A DNA stretch of 64,000 nt, taken from the NCBI RefSeq assembly GCF_002959775.1, contig NZ_PPCX01000012.1, positions 1 to 64,000 of the forward strand, read 5' to 3'. The stretch is from Veillonella rogosae JCM 15642 (GTDB lineage Bacteria; Bacillota; Negativicutes; Veillonellales; Veillonellaceae). Made by a program: the position numbers and the translations under genes. The notes under the pieces were generated by a model. The model saw only the letters and a list, made by a program, of their open reading frames with translations. It did no database searches and was not told the DNA's origin. Position 1 is the first letter of the stretch; each line of letters begins with the position of its first letter. This document shows positions 53,575 to 62,335 of this stretch, one piece after another.

Positions 53575-54227
53575 CTCAGTACCTCCTCTTTAGCTAATTG
53601 ACCGTCTACGATAGTGATGCGGCGATTTGCAGTACGCAAGCTTTGCTCTTCATTATGAGTAATGGAGATAATGGTGATTCCCTTTTTATGAAGCTCATCA
53701 ATAACATTTTCTACAATCGATGTATTCGTCGTATCCAAGGCAGACGTAACCTCGTCTAAAAGCAACACTTTAGGCTCAAAAATAAGGCTCCGAATGAGGC
53801 ATATTCGTTGCATTTCACCGCCAGACAACTCATCATTACGGCGCTCCATATAATTTAGTGGCATATGTAGTAGATTAAAGAGATATTCTATACGACTCAT
53901 ATCCGGTTCTAAACCGCGAATATCGTAAGGAAATAGAATATTGCGACGTACTGTTTTCGCAAACAAATAAGGTCTTTGAAAACAGTACCCTACCTCTTTG
54001 CGATAAGATTCAGGATCTATAGCCGTTAAGGGACGACCATTATAAGTAATAGTGCCCGATGTAGGACTAATCAGATCACTACATAATTTTAAAAGTGTAC
54101 TCTTACCACTTCCAGAAGGACCTACAATAGTAATGTAATCGCCTTGATTGACCGATAAAGATACATCACGGATAATAGATTTGTCTTTTACAATATAAGA
54201 TATATTGGATAATTCTAGCAGTGCCAT
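53571..54227 (-). CDS. fetA: FetA-type ABC transporter ATP-binding protein
   Basis: The ATPase partner of FetB, 218 residues. Walker A is IVGPSGSGKSTLLKLCSDLI (about 34). The Q-loop region reads EVGYCFQRPYLFAKTV and the signature motif is ELSGGEMQRICLIRSL. Walker B is VLLLDEVTSALD, followed by the switch His in ISITHNEEQS. It precedes fetB with a 4-bp overlap. The region upstream has an unusual cluster of inverted repeats near the predicted start of transcription. Confidence 0.9.
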   Translation of the reverse strand: MALLELSNISYIVKDKSIIRDVSLSVNQGDYITIVGPSGSGKSTLLKLCSDLISPTSGTITYNGRPLTAIDPESYRKEVGYCFQRPYLFAKTVRRNILFPYDIRGLEPDMSRIEYLFNLLHMPLNYMERRNDELSGGEMQRICLIRSLIFEPKVLLLDEVTSALDTTNTSIVENVIDELHKKGITIISITHNEEQSLRTANRRITIVDGQLAKEEVLR

Positions 54228-54324
54228 AATGCCCCCTATCTCGTCATATGTATATTAAAAGCAAAATATCGGCTTACTGTGGCTAGTTATTTAGCATTCT
54301 TAAGCTTAATGATTCTAATTATGA

Positions 54325-54361
54325 TATCATTGCCAATATGATAATGCTAAGCTTAATTATA
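54325..54361 (-). promoter_or_regulatory. Putative fetAB promoter and adjacent inverted repeat
   Basis: TATAAT on the minus strand (54356-54361) is followed by the inverted repeat TATCAT-N7-ATGATA (54325-54343), which would lie at about +6 to +24. Further inverted repeats (TTAGCATT with AATGCTAA, and two TTAAGCTTA copies) surround it. It could be an operator or a folded leader. Confidence 0.4.
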
Positions 54362-54393
54362 ATATATCTATCAGACACATACTACAGAAAAAC

Positions 54394-54425
54394 AAAAAAT
54401 CCCTAGTGGAAAACCACTAGGGATT
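54394..54425 (-). terminator. Terminator of rplU-prp-rpmA
   Basis: A perfect 12-bp stem (54398-54409 with 54414-54425) with a 4-nt loop runs into T6 on the minus strand, 16 bp after the rpmA stop. Confidence 0.93.
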
Positions 54426-54441
54426 AATAGTCTTTGTAAAA

Positions 54442-54726
54442 TTAAGCTTCTACAGGGTATACGCTAACTTTACGGTTATAACGACCAGCACGTTCGAATG
54501 CTACTTTACCAGGCACAAGTGCGAATAAAGTGTCATCACGACCGATACCTACGTTAGTACCAGGGTGGAAGTGAGTACCACGTTGACGAACGATGATGTT
54601 ACCGCTCTTTACGATGGAACCATCATGGCATTTAACACCAAGACGTTTAGATTCACTGTCACGACCGTTACGAGTACTGGACACACCTTTTTTATGTGCG
54701 AACAATTGCAAATCAAAAGTAAACAT
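54442..54726 (-). CDS. rpmA: 50S ribosomal protein L27 with cleavable N-terminal extension
   Basis: L27 of the large ribosomal subunit, 94 residues. The N-terminus [14 protein letters not shown] contains the Firmicute-type extension removed by the protease Prp between Phe and Ala, exposing the residues that reach the peptidyl transferase centre. The rest ([39 protein letters not shown]) is normal. The ATG at 54726 has AGGAGG eight bases upstream. It lies directly after prp, in the rplU-prp-rpmA operon. Confidence 0.97.
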   Translation of the reverse strand: MFTFDLQLFAHKKGVSSTRNGRDSESKRLGVKCHDGSIVKSGNIIVRQRGTHFHPGTNVGIGRDDTLFALVPGKVAFERAGRYNRKVSVYPVEA

Positions 54727-54738
54727 TAAGTTCACCTC

Positions 54739-55053
54739 CTATATTTCGTGTATTTGGACAAACTCTGGATATTGACGGCTAATTTCCTCTAAACCGAGAA
54801 GCATAGTCCCCAGAATATCCTGTCCACTCTGGTTAATCGTCCCAGAGAGAACTATATCACATCGACCTTCGCTATTCGTATATTCCCCTTCTTGTTGAGC
54901 AATCTGGGTAAGTCCTAACATTGCCGTTGCCGTTAAGGCAGACACTGCAGCACATACGATATCGAAGCCATGCTCATCATATCCTGCATGACCGGATAGG
55001 TGACAACCAATGACTTGACCATCACTATTCCGCTGGATTCTAATGGAAACCAT
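54739..55053 (-). CDS. prp: Ribosomal-processing cysteine protease Prp
   Basis: A 104-residue cysteine protease (YsxB family) that removes the L27 N-terminal extension. The catalytic His is in LSGHAGYDEHG (about 19-30) and the catalytic Cys in DIVCAAVSALTATA (about 31-44). It lies between rplU and rpmA, 3 bp after rplU and 12 bp before the L27 gene that encodes its substrate. Essential in S. aureus according to published work; here the role is by homology. Confidence 0.92.
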   Translation of the reverse strand: MVSIRIQRNSDGQVIGCHLSGHAGYDEHGFDIVCAAVSALTATAMLGLTQIAQQEGEYTNSEGRCDIVLSGTINQSGQDILGTMLLGLEEISRQYPEFVQIHEI

Positions 55054-55055
55054 AA

Positions 55056-55367
55056 TTAAGCTTGGATAGATTCAATACGAACTTTTGTGAACGGTTGACG
55101 ATGGCCTTGACGACGACGGTAGTTGGATTTAGCTTTGTATTTGAATACTAAGATTTTTTTACCTTTACCATGCTCAAGAACTGTACCTGTAACTTTTGCA
55201 CCGTTTACAAGAGGAGCGCCAACTTTAACATCGCCGTCATTCACTACAGTCAAAACTTCTTCGAATGTAACGGACTCGTTAGCAGCTGCTTCCAATTTTT
55301 CGATAGTAATTACATCGCCTTCAGCAACGCGATATTGTTTACCACCAGTTTTAATAATTGCGTACAT
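55056..55367 (-). CDS. rplU: 50S ribosomal protein L21
   Basis: A structural protein of the large subunit, 103 residues. It starts [20 protein letters not shown] and includes [21 protein letters not shown], both highly conserved. AGGAGG stands at good distance before the ATG. First gene of the operon rplU-prp-rpmA, with a structured leader (55383-55481) and a consensus promoter. Confidence 0.97.
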   Translation of the reverse strand: MYAIIKTGGKQYRVAEGDVITIEKLEAAANESVTFEEVLTVVNDGDVKVGAPLVNGAKVTGTVLEHGKGKKILVFKYKAKSNYRRRQGHRQPFTKVRIESIQA

Positions 55368-55382
55368 GAGAACACCTCCTTG

Positions 55383-55481
55383 TTATCGAACTCGCTGAAT
55401 TCGGTATCCCGACCCGAACTTCGGTCGGGCGTTTAAACCTGCTTCACGCGGATTGCAAAGTTCAGTAAACCGAACTAATAC
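55383..55481 (-). promoter_or_regulatory. L21-type ribosomal protein leader
   Basis: The leader between promoter and rplU contains a hairpin AGTTC...GAACT at its 5' end. It also has the sequence CCGCGTGAAGCAGGT and a strong stem CCCGACC/GGTCGGG (55408-55414 with 55423-55429). This arrangement resembles the L21 leader reported in Firmicutes, probably an autoregulatory binding site. Assigned from memory of the pattern, without a covariance search. Confidence 0.65.
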
Positions 55482-55487
55482 TGATAT

Positions 55488-55516
55488 AGTATATCCTATT
55501 TACCTATCCATGTCAA
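55488..55516 (-). promoter_or_regulatory. Consensus promoter of rplU-prp-rpmA
   Basis: The minus strand has TTGACA (55511-55516), a 17-bp spacer and TATACT (55488-55493), the best sigma-70 promoter seen in this window. Confidence 0.85.
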
Positions 55517-55571
55517 ACAAAATTCAACATAAATAGTTCAGTTTCTGATACTTTCATATATATACAAACCT

Positions 55572-56147
55572 CTAAAATTCTCCGATAATTCCGAGATGTT
55601 GTAAAAGTATTTTGGTACCGATGAGAATTAGTACACCGCTACCGAGAATATCTGCATATTTCCCAACAAACTGGCCCATAAATTTACCTAAGTATACACC
55701 AATTAAAGAAATACCGAAGGTAATAACACCGATCATAGTAGATGCTTCCCACACATTGATGGGCATGAAGGCAAAGGTAAGGCCGACAGCCATGGCATCA
55801 AGGCTGGTGGCTACAGAGAGCATCATCATTTCCCAAGCACCTAAAAACTGCTTATCATCGTCTTCATCATCTTCATCGCTAAGGCCTTCTCTAATCATAG
55901 CGATACCTAAATAGCCGAGAAGGCCAAAGATAATCCAATGATCCCAATCGGCGATTACATCGATAAACTGGCGACCAATGAGCCAACCGATAACGGGCAT
56001 GAGAAACTGAAACAACCCAAATAAAAACGCTAAGGTCACTTTTCGTCCATTCTCACCTACGGGCATGGACAATCCTTTGCCGATAGATACGCCAAAGGCA
56101 TCCATAGCAAGACCCATGCTAATTAATACAATTTCAAATACTGACAC
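55572..56147 (-). CDS. mntP: Manganese efflux pump MntP
   Basis: A 191-residue inner-membrane exporter with six helices in two repeats. Each repeat carries a conserved Asp in the membrane: GLAMDAFGVSIGKGL (about 12) and VATSLDAMAVGLTF (about 113). An acidic cytoplasmic loop (DEDDEDDDK, about 90-100) separates the halves. The start is GTG with GAGG upstream. No yybP-ykoY (manganese) riboswitch precedes it; it lies 29 bp after rng and is probably co-transcribed with it. Confidence 0.92.
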   Translation of the reverse strand: MSVFEIVLISMGLAMDAFGVSIGKGLSMPVGENGRKVTLAFLFGLFQFLMPVIGWLIGRQFIDVIADWDHWIIFGLLGYLGIAMIREGLSDEDDEDDDKQFLGAWEMMMLSVATSLDAMAVGLTFAFMPINVWEASTMIGVITFGISLIGVYLGKFMGQFVGKYADILGSGVLILIGTKILLQHLGIIGEF

Positions 56148-56176
56148 AATATTCCTCTATCAACAAACTACTTACT

Positions 56177-57604
56177 TTATTCTGCGACAGCCATCAAAGA
56201 ATAGCCTTCGCGACTAATTTGTGGATTTACCACAATCGAAATCTTCCGGCCCATAGACTCGCCTAGGTCCTCAAGAACGGCCTTTGTTAAATATTGAGCT
56301 ACCTCTGGATGGACTTCAATTTCTAGATTAGATTTAATACGACCCGATTTAAACAATTCACGGATACGTCGAACAATCTGCATATATACTGTTCTACCAG
56401 ACAACATATACCCCGTCCCTCCACATTGAGGGCAAGTATCAAACATCAATGTCTGCAAGCCTTGGCGCGCACGCTTACGCGTCATTTCCACGAGACCAAG
56501 TGAACTAATACCACATACCACAGTTTTCATCTTGTCTAACTTGGCTTGCGCACTTAACACTTTCAACAATTCTTGTTGATTTTGTTTATCTTTCATGTCA
56601 ATAAAATCGACAACGATAATGCCACCTATGTCTCGCAATCGCAATTGACGACAGATTTCTTTAGCCGCCTCTTTATTAACGGTGAAAGCCAGATCTTCAA
56701 GCTTGTTGGATTTGCCCGTATAATGAGCAGAGTTCACATCGAATACGGTAAGTGCCTCTGTATGATCAATGCGGATGGATCCGCCAGAAGGAAGATTGAT
56801 ATCACGAGAGATAAGATCTTCTAATTGAGGTTCAATGTGATTGGCTTTAAAGATAGGTGTGCTATCACGATGGCGTGTCACTTTAATTTGCTGTGATGTA
56901 GGGCCATGACCTAAGAGATCCATCAATCGAGATTCGCCCATATCGGAATCGACGATGATTTCCTCTACATTGCGGTGCGCATAATCTCGCACAAGACGGA
57001 ACCAGAAGTCCGCATCACTATAGAGATCAGTGCCGCTCTTAGCCACCTTAAAGCGCTTTAACACATGTTGCCATGTGCGCCACAAGTAGTCCATATCTCG
57101 ACCAATTTCATCAGCGCTAGCCTTAGCCGCTGCTGTACGGATAATAAAGCCGCAACCTTCTTGCACATACGGTGCCGCCAACTCTTGTAACTTAGCTCGC
57201 AACACTTCATCGGTAATCTTTTTAGAAATGTGCATACCTTCAGAATATGGTAAAAGTACCATAAAACGACCGGCAAGGCTCACATCAGCAGTAACGCGAG
57301 CCCCTTTACCGAGCATCTCCTCTTTTACGACTTGAACAAGAACTTGTTGCCCCACAGATAGGCGTGGCAAGATTTTCTGTTCCTTCCCTTGTTGAAGGTT
57401 CAAATACGCGTTTTGCGAGCCCCCAATATCAACAAAGGCCGCTTGCATGCCGTTAAGTACATTCTTAACAGTACCCTTGTACATATGATTTGCCATGTGA
57501 GACTCATCAGTACGTTCTAAGACAAAGTCTACTAACTGACCTTCTTCGTCGATAACAGCCATGCGGATTTCTTCGCGCATAACATTGACCAAAATTTTAT
57601 GCAT
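56177..57604 (-). CDS. rng: Ribonuclease G/E family protein
   Basis: An endoribonuclease of the RNase E/G family, 475 residues. An S1 domain lies at about 33-110 (GTVKNVLNGMQAAFVDIGG). The catalytic DNase I-like part holds the metal-binding aspartates in VFDVNSAHYTGKSN and VVDFIDMKDK (about 290-345). The zinc-link cysteines appear in DTCPQCGGTGY (about 395). No long RNase E-type C-terminal scaffold is present. The ATG at 57604 follows GGGAGG; the longer ORF overlaps that site. It coexists with RNase Y in this genome. Confidence 0.93.
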   Translation of the reverse strand: MHKILVNVMREEIRMAVIDEEGQLVDFVLERTDESHMANHMYKGTVKNVLNGMQAAFVDIGGSQNAYLNLQQGKEQKILPRLSVGQQVLVQVVKEEMLGKGARVTADVSLAGRFMVLLPYSEGMHISKKITDEVLRAKLQELAAPYVQEGCGFIIRTAAAKASADEIGRDMDYLWRTWQHVLKRFKVAKSGTDLYSDADFWFRLVRDYAHRNVEEIIVDSDMGESRLMDLLGHGPTSQQIKVTRHRDSTPIFKANHIEPQLEDLISRDINLPSGGSIRIDHTEALTVFDVNSAHYTGKSNKLEDLAFTVNKEAAKEICRQLRLRDIGGIIVVDFIDMKDKQNQQELLKVLSAQAKLDKMKTVVCGISSLGLVEMTRKRARQGLQTLMFDTCPQCGGTGYMLSGRTVYMQIVRRIRELFKSGRIKSNLEIEVHPEVAQYLTKAVLEDLGESMGRKISIVVNPQISREGYSLMAVAE

Positions 57605-57692
57605 CCTATCCCTCCCTTCTTTCAATTCAAAATATATAGTTCATTTAAATCACTAAAGCTTATATAACTGCTTAAAATTTATGTAAAAAGAA

Positions 57693-58388
57693 TTAGTAAT
57701 TAATTTCCAATGGAGTGTAACGGCCTTCTTCGTTTTCTACCATAATGGCTTTACGGTGAATTTCATATCCCGTCGTAATAGGCCAGTTATATTGATCTTT
57801 ACCAAGGTTCCACACTTCACTAGGTTTGATTGTACCTTGCGGATAAATACCGATGCCCATTGTAAGGGTTACCATACCATCCTTAACAGATGCTACGATA
57901 GGTTCTTTTACAAATTCTTTCACATCAATGGTACGAGTTTTCTTAGGAGTTACCTTTTCATAAGAAATTTCCGTTGCTTCATTAAAAGGTTTAAGCAATG
58001 CATTCCAATCAGCATGTTCATCCGTTATAGGACCTGTAACTTCGTAAATAGCAAAGTTACAAATAGCCATCATCTTTTTCACCTTTTCAGGCATTTCTTT
58101 GCCATCTAGCACTTCAAGACCTGGCGGTGCTACGCGGTTTAAACGCTCCATGATAGACTCTACAGAATCTTCTTCCAGTACATCCATATCGATATATTCA
58201 GCCGCTGCTGTTACACCTAGAGCAAGTGCGGAGGAGAAGCTAATTTTCATATGTGGATTAAAGCCTTCAGAATAAGCCATTTTAATTTCTGCGCGGCGAA
58301 TCATACGCTCTACAGCTTGTGCATAATCAAGGTGCGACAAGAATCTCAATTCTTCGCCTTTATTTAAGGCCAAACGTAACTTTTTCAA
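57693..58388 (-). CDS. DUF2344 (TIGR03936) radical SAM-associated protein
   Basis: A 231-residue protein that accompanies the B12-binding radical SAM protein encoded upstream. It begins with KKLRLALNKGEELRFLSHLDYAQAVERMIRRAEI and continues MAYSEGFNPHMKISFSSALALG, typical of DUF2344. The function is unknown; in some genomes the two proteins are fused. I use a TTG start at 58388 because AGGAGG lies nine bases upstream; other candidates fall inside that site. It overlaps the end of the radical SAM gene by 29 bp, so the pair is tightly coupled. Confidence 0.85.
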   Translation of the reverse strand: MKKLRLALNKGEELRFLSHLDYAQAVERMIRRAEIKMAYSEGFNPHMKISFSSALALGVTAAAEYIDMDVLEEDSVESIMERLNRVAPPGLEVLDGKEMPEKVKKMMAICNFAIYEVTGPITDEHADWNALLKPFNEATEISYEKVTPKKTRTIDVKEFVKEPIVASVKDGMVTLTMGIGIYPQGTIKPSEVWNLGKDQYNWPITTGYEIHRKAIMVENEEGRYTPLEINY

Positions 58389-60243
58389 CTCTGCCACCCT
58401 CCTTATAGTCAATAATAGCTGTATCAAGCTCTGGACATACATTACAGCCCTTACATGGAGCTCGACGGCAATCGCCTGTAAGATTTGCTTCTACCGCTTC
58501 TTCCCACTCGCGTTTTAGGAACGCTTTACTTACCGTGCAGTCTAGGTGATCCCAAGGTAATGGCTCATCAAAGTCACGTGTACGGCGTGCATAGTATGCT
58601 GGATCCAAACCACAGTCAGCGAAGGCTTTCAACCATGTTTCATAGTTGAAGAACTCAGTCCAACCATCAAATTTACAACCTGCTTCCCAGGCTTTTACAA
58701 GAACTTCAGATAATCTGCGGTCCCCACGAGCAAAGGCAGCCTCCATGTAGCCAGTATAGCCATCATGGTAATGATAGGAAATATTGCGATTATTGATGAG
58801 AGATTTTAAGTAGCGTTGTTTACGATGAATTTCCTCTACATCTTGTTGACCATACCATTGGTATGGAGAATGTGTTTTTGGTACGAAGAAGGATACGCTG
58901 ACAGTTACAGAACCATTGCGTTTTCCAGTAATATCACGATGCAAATCAAGCACCTTATAAGCCAAATCAGCAATACCTGCTAGGTCCTCATCAGTTTCAG
59001 TAGGAAGGCCCATCATGAAGTACAATTTAACTGTATTCCACCCAGATTTAAAGGCATTTGTACACGCTGCCAATAAGTCTTCTTCGCTAACGCCTTTGTT
59101 GATAACATCGCGCATGCGCTGTGTACCTGCTTCAGGAGCAAAAGTGAGACCACTCTTACGTACTTGTTGCACCTTTTTTGCAATATCAATGGAGAAACTA
59201 TCGATGCGCAAGGATGGCAAGCTTACGCTCACTTGTTTGTCTTTGAACTCTTCCATGAGCATATCTACTAGCTCTGGCAATTTAGAATAATCCGCAGAGC
59301 TCAAGCTCATCAAAGAGATTTCATTATAACCAGTATTAGCAATCGTATCCTTGGCAATTTGGAGCAAACGCTCTGGCGTCTTTTCACGAACAGGACGGTA
59401 TAACATACCAGCCTGACAGAAACGACAGCCCCGTGTACAGCCGCGGAACAATTCTAGTACTGCGCGGTCATGCACGATATCCAAGAATGGTACTACAGGT
59501 TTTGTAGGGTAGAACACATTTTCTACATCTTCTACGATGCGTTTTGCCACAGCTGCTGGCACCTCTTCAAAGCGAGGTGTAATAGATTTAAAATCACCTT
59601 GTTCTGTGTATTCTACATCGTATAACGCTGGACAATAGGTACCAGGAATTTGCGCTACTTTACGTAAGAAACCTTCCTTACCATCTGGGAATCCTTTTGC
59701 TTTTTCAGCTTTATAAAGGTCAACAAATTCATCGCCCCACTCTTCAGATTCACCGAGGGATACAATATCAAAGAAATCTGCAATAGGCTCTACGTTAAAC
59801 GCACATGGACCGCCACATACTAATAATGGAAAATCCATATCGCGATCCTTAGCGTACATTGGAATGCCCGCTAAGTCGAGCATATTTAGAATGTTTGTGA
59901 AGCTCATTTCGTATTGAAGTGTAAAAGCTAACACATCAAAGTCTTTAATAGGCGTACGCGTTTCCAAGGAGAATAGAGGAATATTGCGCTTGCGCATTTC
60001 TTCTTCCATATCGTGCCACGGTGCAAATACGCGCTCTGCCGCCGCATCTTCACGACGATTTATTAAACCATATAAAATTTTGATGCCCAAGTGACTCATT
60101 GCCACTTCGTACACATCGGGAAAAGCTAATGCCATCGTTACATCAACAGTACTGTGATCTTTTACGATACTGTTATATTCGCCGCCTGTATAACGAGCGG
60201 GCTTTTGGACATGTTGTAACCATGACGTATCTAATTGAACCAT
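58360..60243 (-). CDS. B12-binding domain radical SAM protein (TIGR03960 family)
   Basis: A 627-residue radical SAM protein of unknown reaction. The N-terminal part (about 30-190) has the cobalamin-binding-like fold (FPDVYEVAMSHLGIKILYGLI). The cluster motif is LFRGCTRGCRFCQAGMLYRP (about 265), followed by TFAPEAGTQRMRDVINKGV and KLYFMMGLPTETDEDLAGI. The C-terminal part contains CRRAPCKGCNVC, a further cysteine cluster. It precedes the DUF2344 gene with an overlap. In many Firmicutes this pair precedes rng and rplU, as here. Confidence 0.9.
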   Translation of the reverse strand: MVQLDTSWLQHVQKPARYTGGEYNSIVKDHSTVDVTMALAFPDVYEVAMSHLGIKILYGLINRREDAAAERVFAPWHDMEEEMRKRNIPLFSLETRTPIKDFDVLAFTLQYEMSFTNILNMLDLAGIPMYAKDRDMDFPLLVCGGPCAFNVEPIADFFDIVSLGESEEWGDEFVDLYKAEKAKGFPDGKEGFLRKVAQIPGTYCPALYDVEYTEQGDFKSITPRFEEVPAAVAKRIVEDVENVFYPTKPVVPFLDIVHDRAVLELFRGCTRGCRFCQAGMLYRPVREKTPERLLQIAKDTIANTGYNEISLMSLSSADYSKLPELVDMLMEEFKDKQVSVSLPSLRIDSFSIDIAKKVQQVRKSGLTFAPEAGTQRMRDVINKGVSEEDLLAACTNAFKSGWNTVKLYFMMGLPTETDEDLAGIADLAYKVLDLHRDITGKRNGSVTVSVSFFVPKTHSPYQWYGQQDVEEIHRKQRYLKSLINNRNISYHYHDGYTGYMEAAFARGDRRLSEVLVKAWEAGCKFDGWTEFFNYETWLKAFADCGLDPAYYARRTRDFDEPLPWDHLDCTVSKAFLKREWEEAVEANLTGDCRRAPCKGCNVCPELDTAIIDYKEGGRVEKVTFGLK

Positions 60244-60298
60244 ACATCCTCCGTCTTTTTTGAAAGACTTCTTTCACAATCAATCCTATGAAAGGATA

Positions 60299-61405
60299 TT
60301 AAAATATATATTTTGTGCGCTGCATAGCAATATTTAATAAAATACCGATACTCAGCATATTAGTTGTTAATGCACTAACACCATAACTTAGGAATGGCAA
60401 TGGAATACCCGTTACAGGCATGATACCAATGGTCATCCCTACATTTACGAGTACCTCAAAGGCAAACATTGTGCCAATCCCCGTCGCTAATAACATACCA
60501 AAGTTATCATTGCACGTATATGCCACTTGAATGCTGCGATAAATCAACATAAACAATAAGAGCAATACCACAATACATCCAACAAAGCCAAATTCTTCAC
60601 CAATAACGGAGAAAATAAAATCCGTATGGTTTTCTGGTAAGAAGTTCAACTGACTCTGTGTACCATTAAAGATACCTTTGCCAAAAATCAAACCTGAACC
60701 AATGGCAATCTTAGACTGAATAATATGATAGCCAGATCCAAACGGATCAATATCTGGATTTAAAAATACGAGAATACGTTGTTTTTGGTATTCTTTCAGT
60801 ACAAACCAGCCTAAAGGCATCAATAATAAACCAGTGCCCGCAATGATTTTTATGAGTCTAGTTTTAATACCAGAGATAAATAGCATCCCCACAAAAATGG
60901 CAATGTACACTAGAGATGTACCTAAGTCAGGTTGTAAAAATACAAGTGCAATAGGTACCCCAACATATAATACAGGCAATATTAAAGACTTAAATGTATT
61001 TAACTTACCAATGCGAGGCTCTAGCATTTTTGCCATACAGATAATCATCAATAGTTTAGAAAATTCAGATGGCTGAATCGTAATAGGCCCCAATTGAATC
61101 CAACGTTGCGCTCCTAGTGCAGAGGTACCAACCGCCATAACGGCTATTAACATAAGTAGGGTAATACCATAAATAATATTCCCCCACCCTTTAAGGCGAT
61201 GATAATCAATAAATTGCATGCCTATAACAACAGCTACATTGGCTAAAAAGAATACTAGCTGTTTTACTACTAAACTACCAAATCCGATGGCCTCTTGATT
61301 CACATGGGTAGCACTACCAATAGCGGTAAGGCCAATTCCAACGAGTAATAAAGTGCATATGATGATAGTCCAATCACTATCTGTCCATATTTTCTGCCAC
61401 ATCAT
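60299..61405 (-). CDS. rodA: Peptidoglycan glycosyltransferase RodA
   Basis: A SEDS-family lipid II polymerase for lateral wall growth, about 368 residues with 10 helices. The conserved helix-loop segment GPITIQPSEFSKLLMIICMA (about 110-130) and FLQPDLGTSLVYIAIFVGML (about 150) are present. The region FLPENHTDFIFSVIGEEFGF and PVTGIPLPFLSYGVSALTTN complete the SEDS signature. Start is an ATG near 61405 with AGGTGG before it. Immediately downstream of minD and close to mrdA, its usual partner transpeptidase. Confidence 0.93.
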   Translation of the reverse strand: MMWQKIWTDSDWTIIICTLLLVGIGLTAIGSATHVNQEAIGFGSLVVKQLVFFLANVAVVIGMQFIDYHRLKGWGNIIYGITLLMLIAVMAVGTSALGAQRWIQLGPITIQPSEFSKLLMIICMAKMLEPRIGKLNTFKSLILPVLYVGVPIALVFLQPDLGTSLVYIAIFVGMLFISGIKTRLIKIIAGTGLLLMPLGWFVLKEYQKQRILVFLNPDIDPFGSGYHIIQSKIAIGSGLIFGKGIFNGTQSQLNFLPENHTDFIFSVIGEEFGFVGCIVVLLLLFMLIYRSIQVAYTCNDNFGMLLATGIGTMFAFEVLVNVGMTIGIMPVTGIPLPFLSYGVSALTTNMLSIGILLNIAMQRTKYIF

Positions 61406-61410
61406 ACCAC

Positions 61411-62334
61411 CTAATTCAACTTGCGGCGGCGCCACAAGCTTTGCTTACCTTGTACCAACAATCGTTGCGTAGTCCAACCACCGCGATTAATGTAATGAAC
61501 ATGGCTAGAATCGTCAAAGATCGACTCTCCTGTTGTAGCAAGACTAGGTGTACTCGCTTGCGCCTTACTAGCTTTCTTTTTAGCTACATAATCATCAAAT
61601 TGCTTTTGTACATCGTAATCTTCCCAACAATCGCCAGTCACAACATAATCGACAAGAGGTGCTAATACTGATGTTAGATCCATAGAAACAAGTTCTAATA
61701 AATGACCGTCTTGCGTATACGTTAATACATCTTCATCGTAAGGAATCATAGCCCCTACATATTCAGCGCGTAGGACCTCTAACATATCATATAAATTGAT
61801 GTCCTCTCCTTCCATAGGCACTGAATTAAATGCTATGGCATAGTCACGAATATTATGTTCCTGACAGACTTGAATCATGCGAGCTCCATTACGCAAGGAC
61901 ACCCATAAAGGATGGGTCACAACGATACAGCGACTGACTAAGTCTAAAATAGACTCTATTCCCTTGCCGATACCTGCAGGTGCATCAATTAGAATATAAT
62001 CATATACATCGCAGAGGCGACGTACTAACTTTTTATATTTCTTGCGACCTATATCTTCCCAGCGAGCACTTTGACTAGCAGGTAAAAAATCTAAATTTTC
62101 AGCGATTGATACGATCGCGTCATCTGTATAGTCTTTATCTTCACTCGCATCAAGTGCATCATAGATGATTTCATCTGCCACACCTAATACAAGGTCTAAA
62201 TCGCGCAATCCAAAGTCTCCATCACAGAGCAATACGCGATGCCCTGCATGGCTTAAGGCTGCACCTAGGCAAGCGGTAATGGTAGTTTTACCTACACCAC
62301 CCTTACCAGATACAACACCGATGATTTCGCCCAT
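61411..62334 (-). CDS. minD: MinD family septum-site determining ATPase
   Basis: A ParA/MinD-type ATPase, 307 residues. The deviant Walker A is VVSGKGGVGKTTITACLG (about 6-23), followed by DGDFGLRDLDLVLG. The Walker B area is YDYILIDAPAGIGKGIES (about 112). LWVSLRNGARMIQVCQEHN matches the MinD switch region. The C-terminus (about 260-307) includes a basic, partly amphipathic stretch (TTQRLLVQGKQSLWRRRKLN) that could bind membrane. The ATG at 62334 has AAAGGA. It is 1 bp after mrdA and 5 bp before rodA; no minC lies beside it. Confidence 0.88.
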   Translation of the reverse strand: MGEIIGVVSGKGGVGKTTITACLGAALSHAGHRVLLCDGDFGLRDLDLVLGVADEIIYDALDASEDKDYTDDAIVSIAENLDFLPASQSARWEDIGRKKYKKLVRRLCDVYDYILIDAPAGIGKGIESILDLVSRCIVVTHPLWVSLRNGARMIQVCQEHNIRDYAIAFNSVPMEGEDINLYDMLEVLRAEYVGAMIPYDEDVLTYTQDGHLLELVSMDLTSVLAPLVDYVVTGDCWEDYDVQKQFDDYVAKKKASKAQASTPSLATTGESIFDDSSHVHYINRGGWTTQRLLVQGKQSLWRRRKLN

Positions 62335-62335
62335 A

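Noticed and set aside
56148-56176. Manganese riboswitch upstream of mntP
   Set aside because: The gap after rng is only 29 bp, too short for a yybP-ykoY riboswitch.
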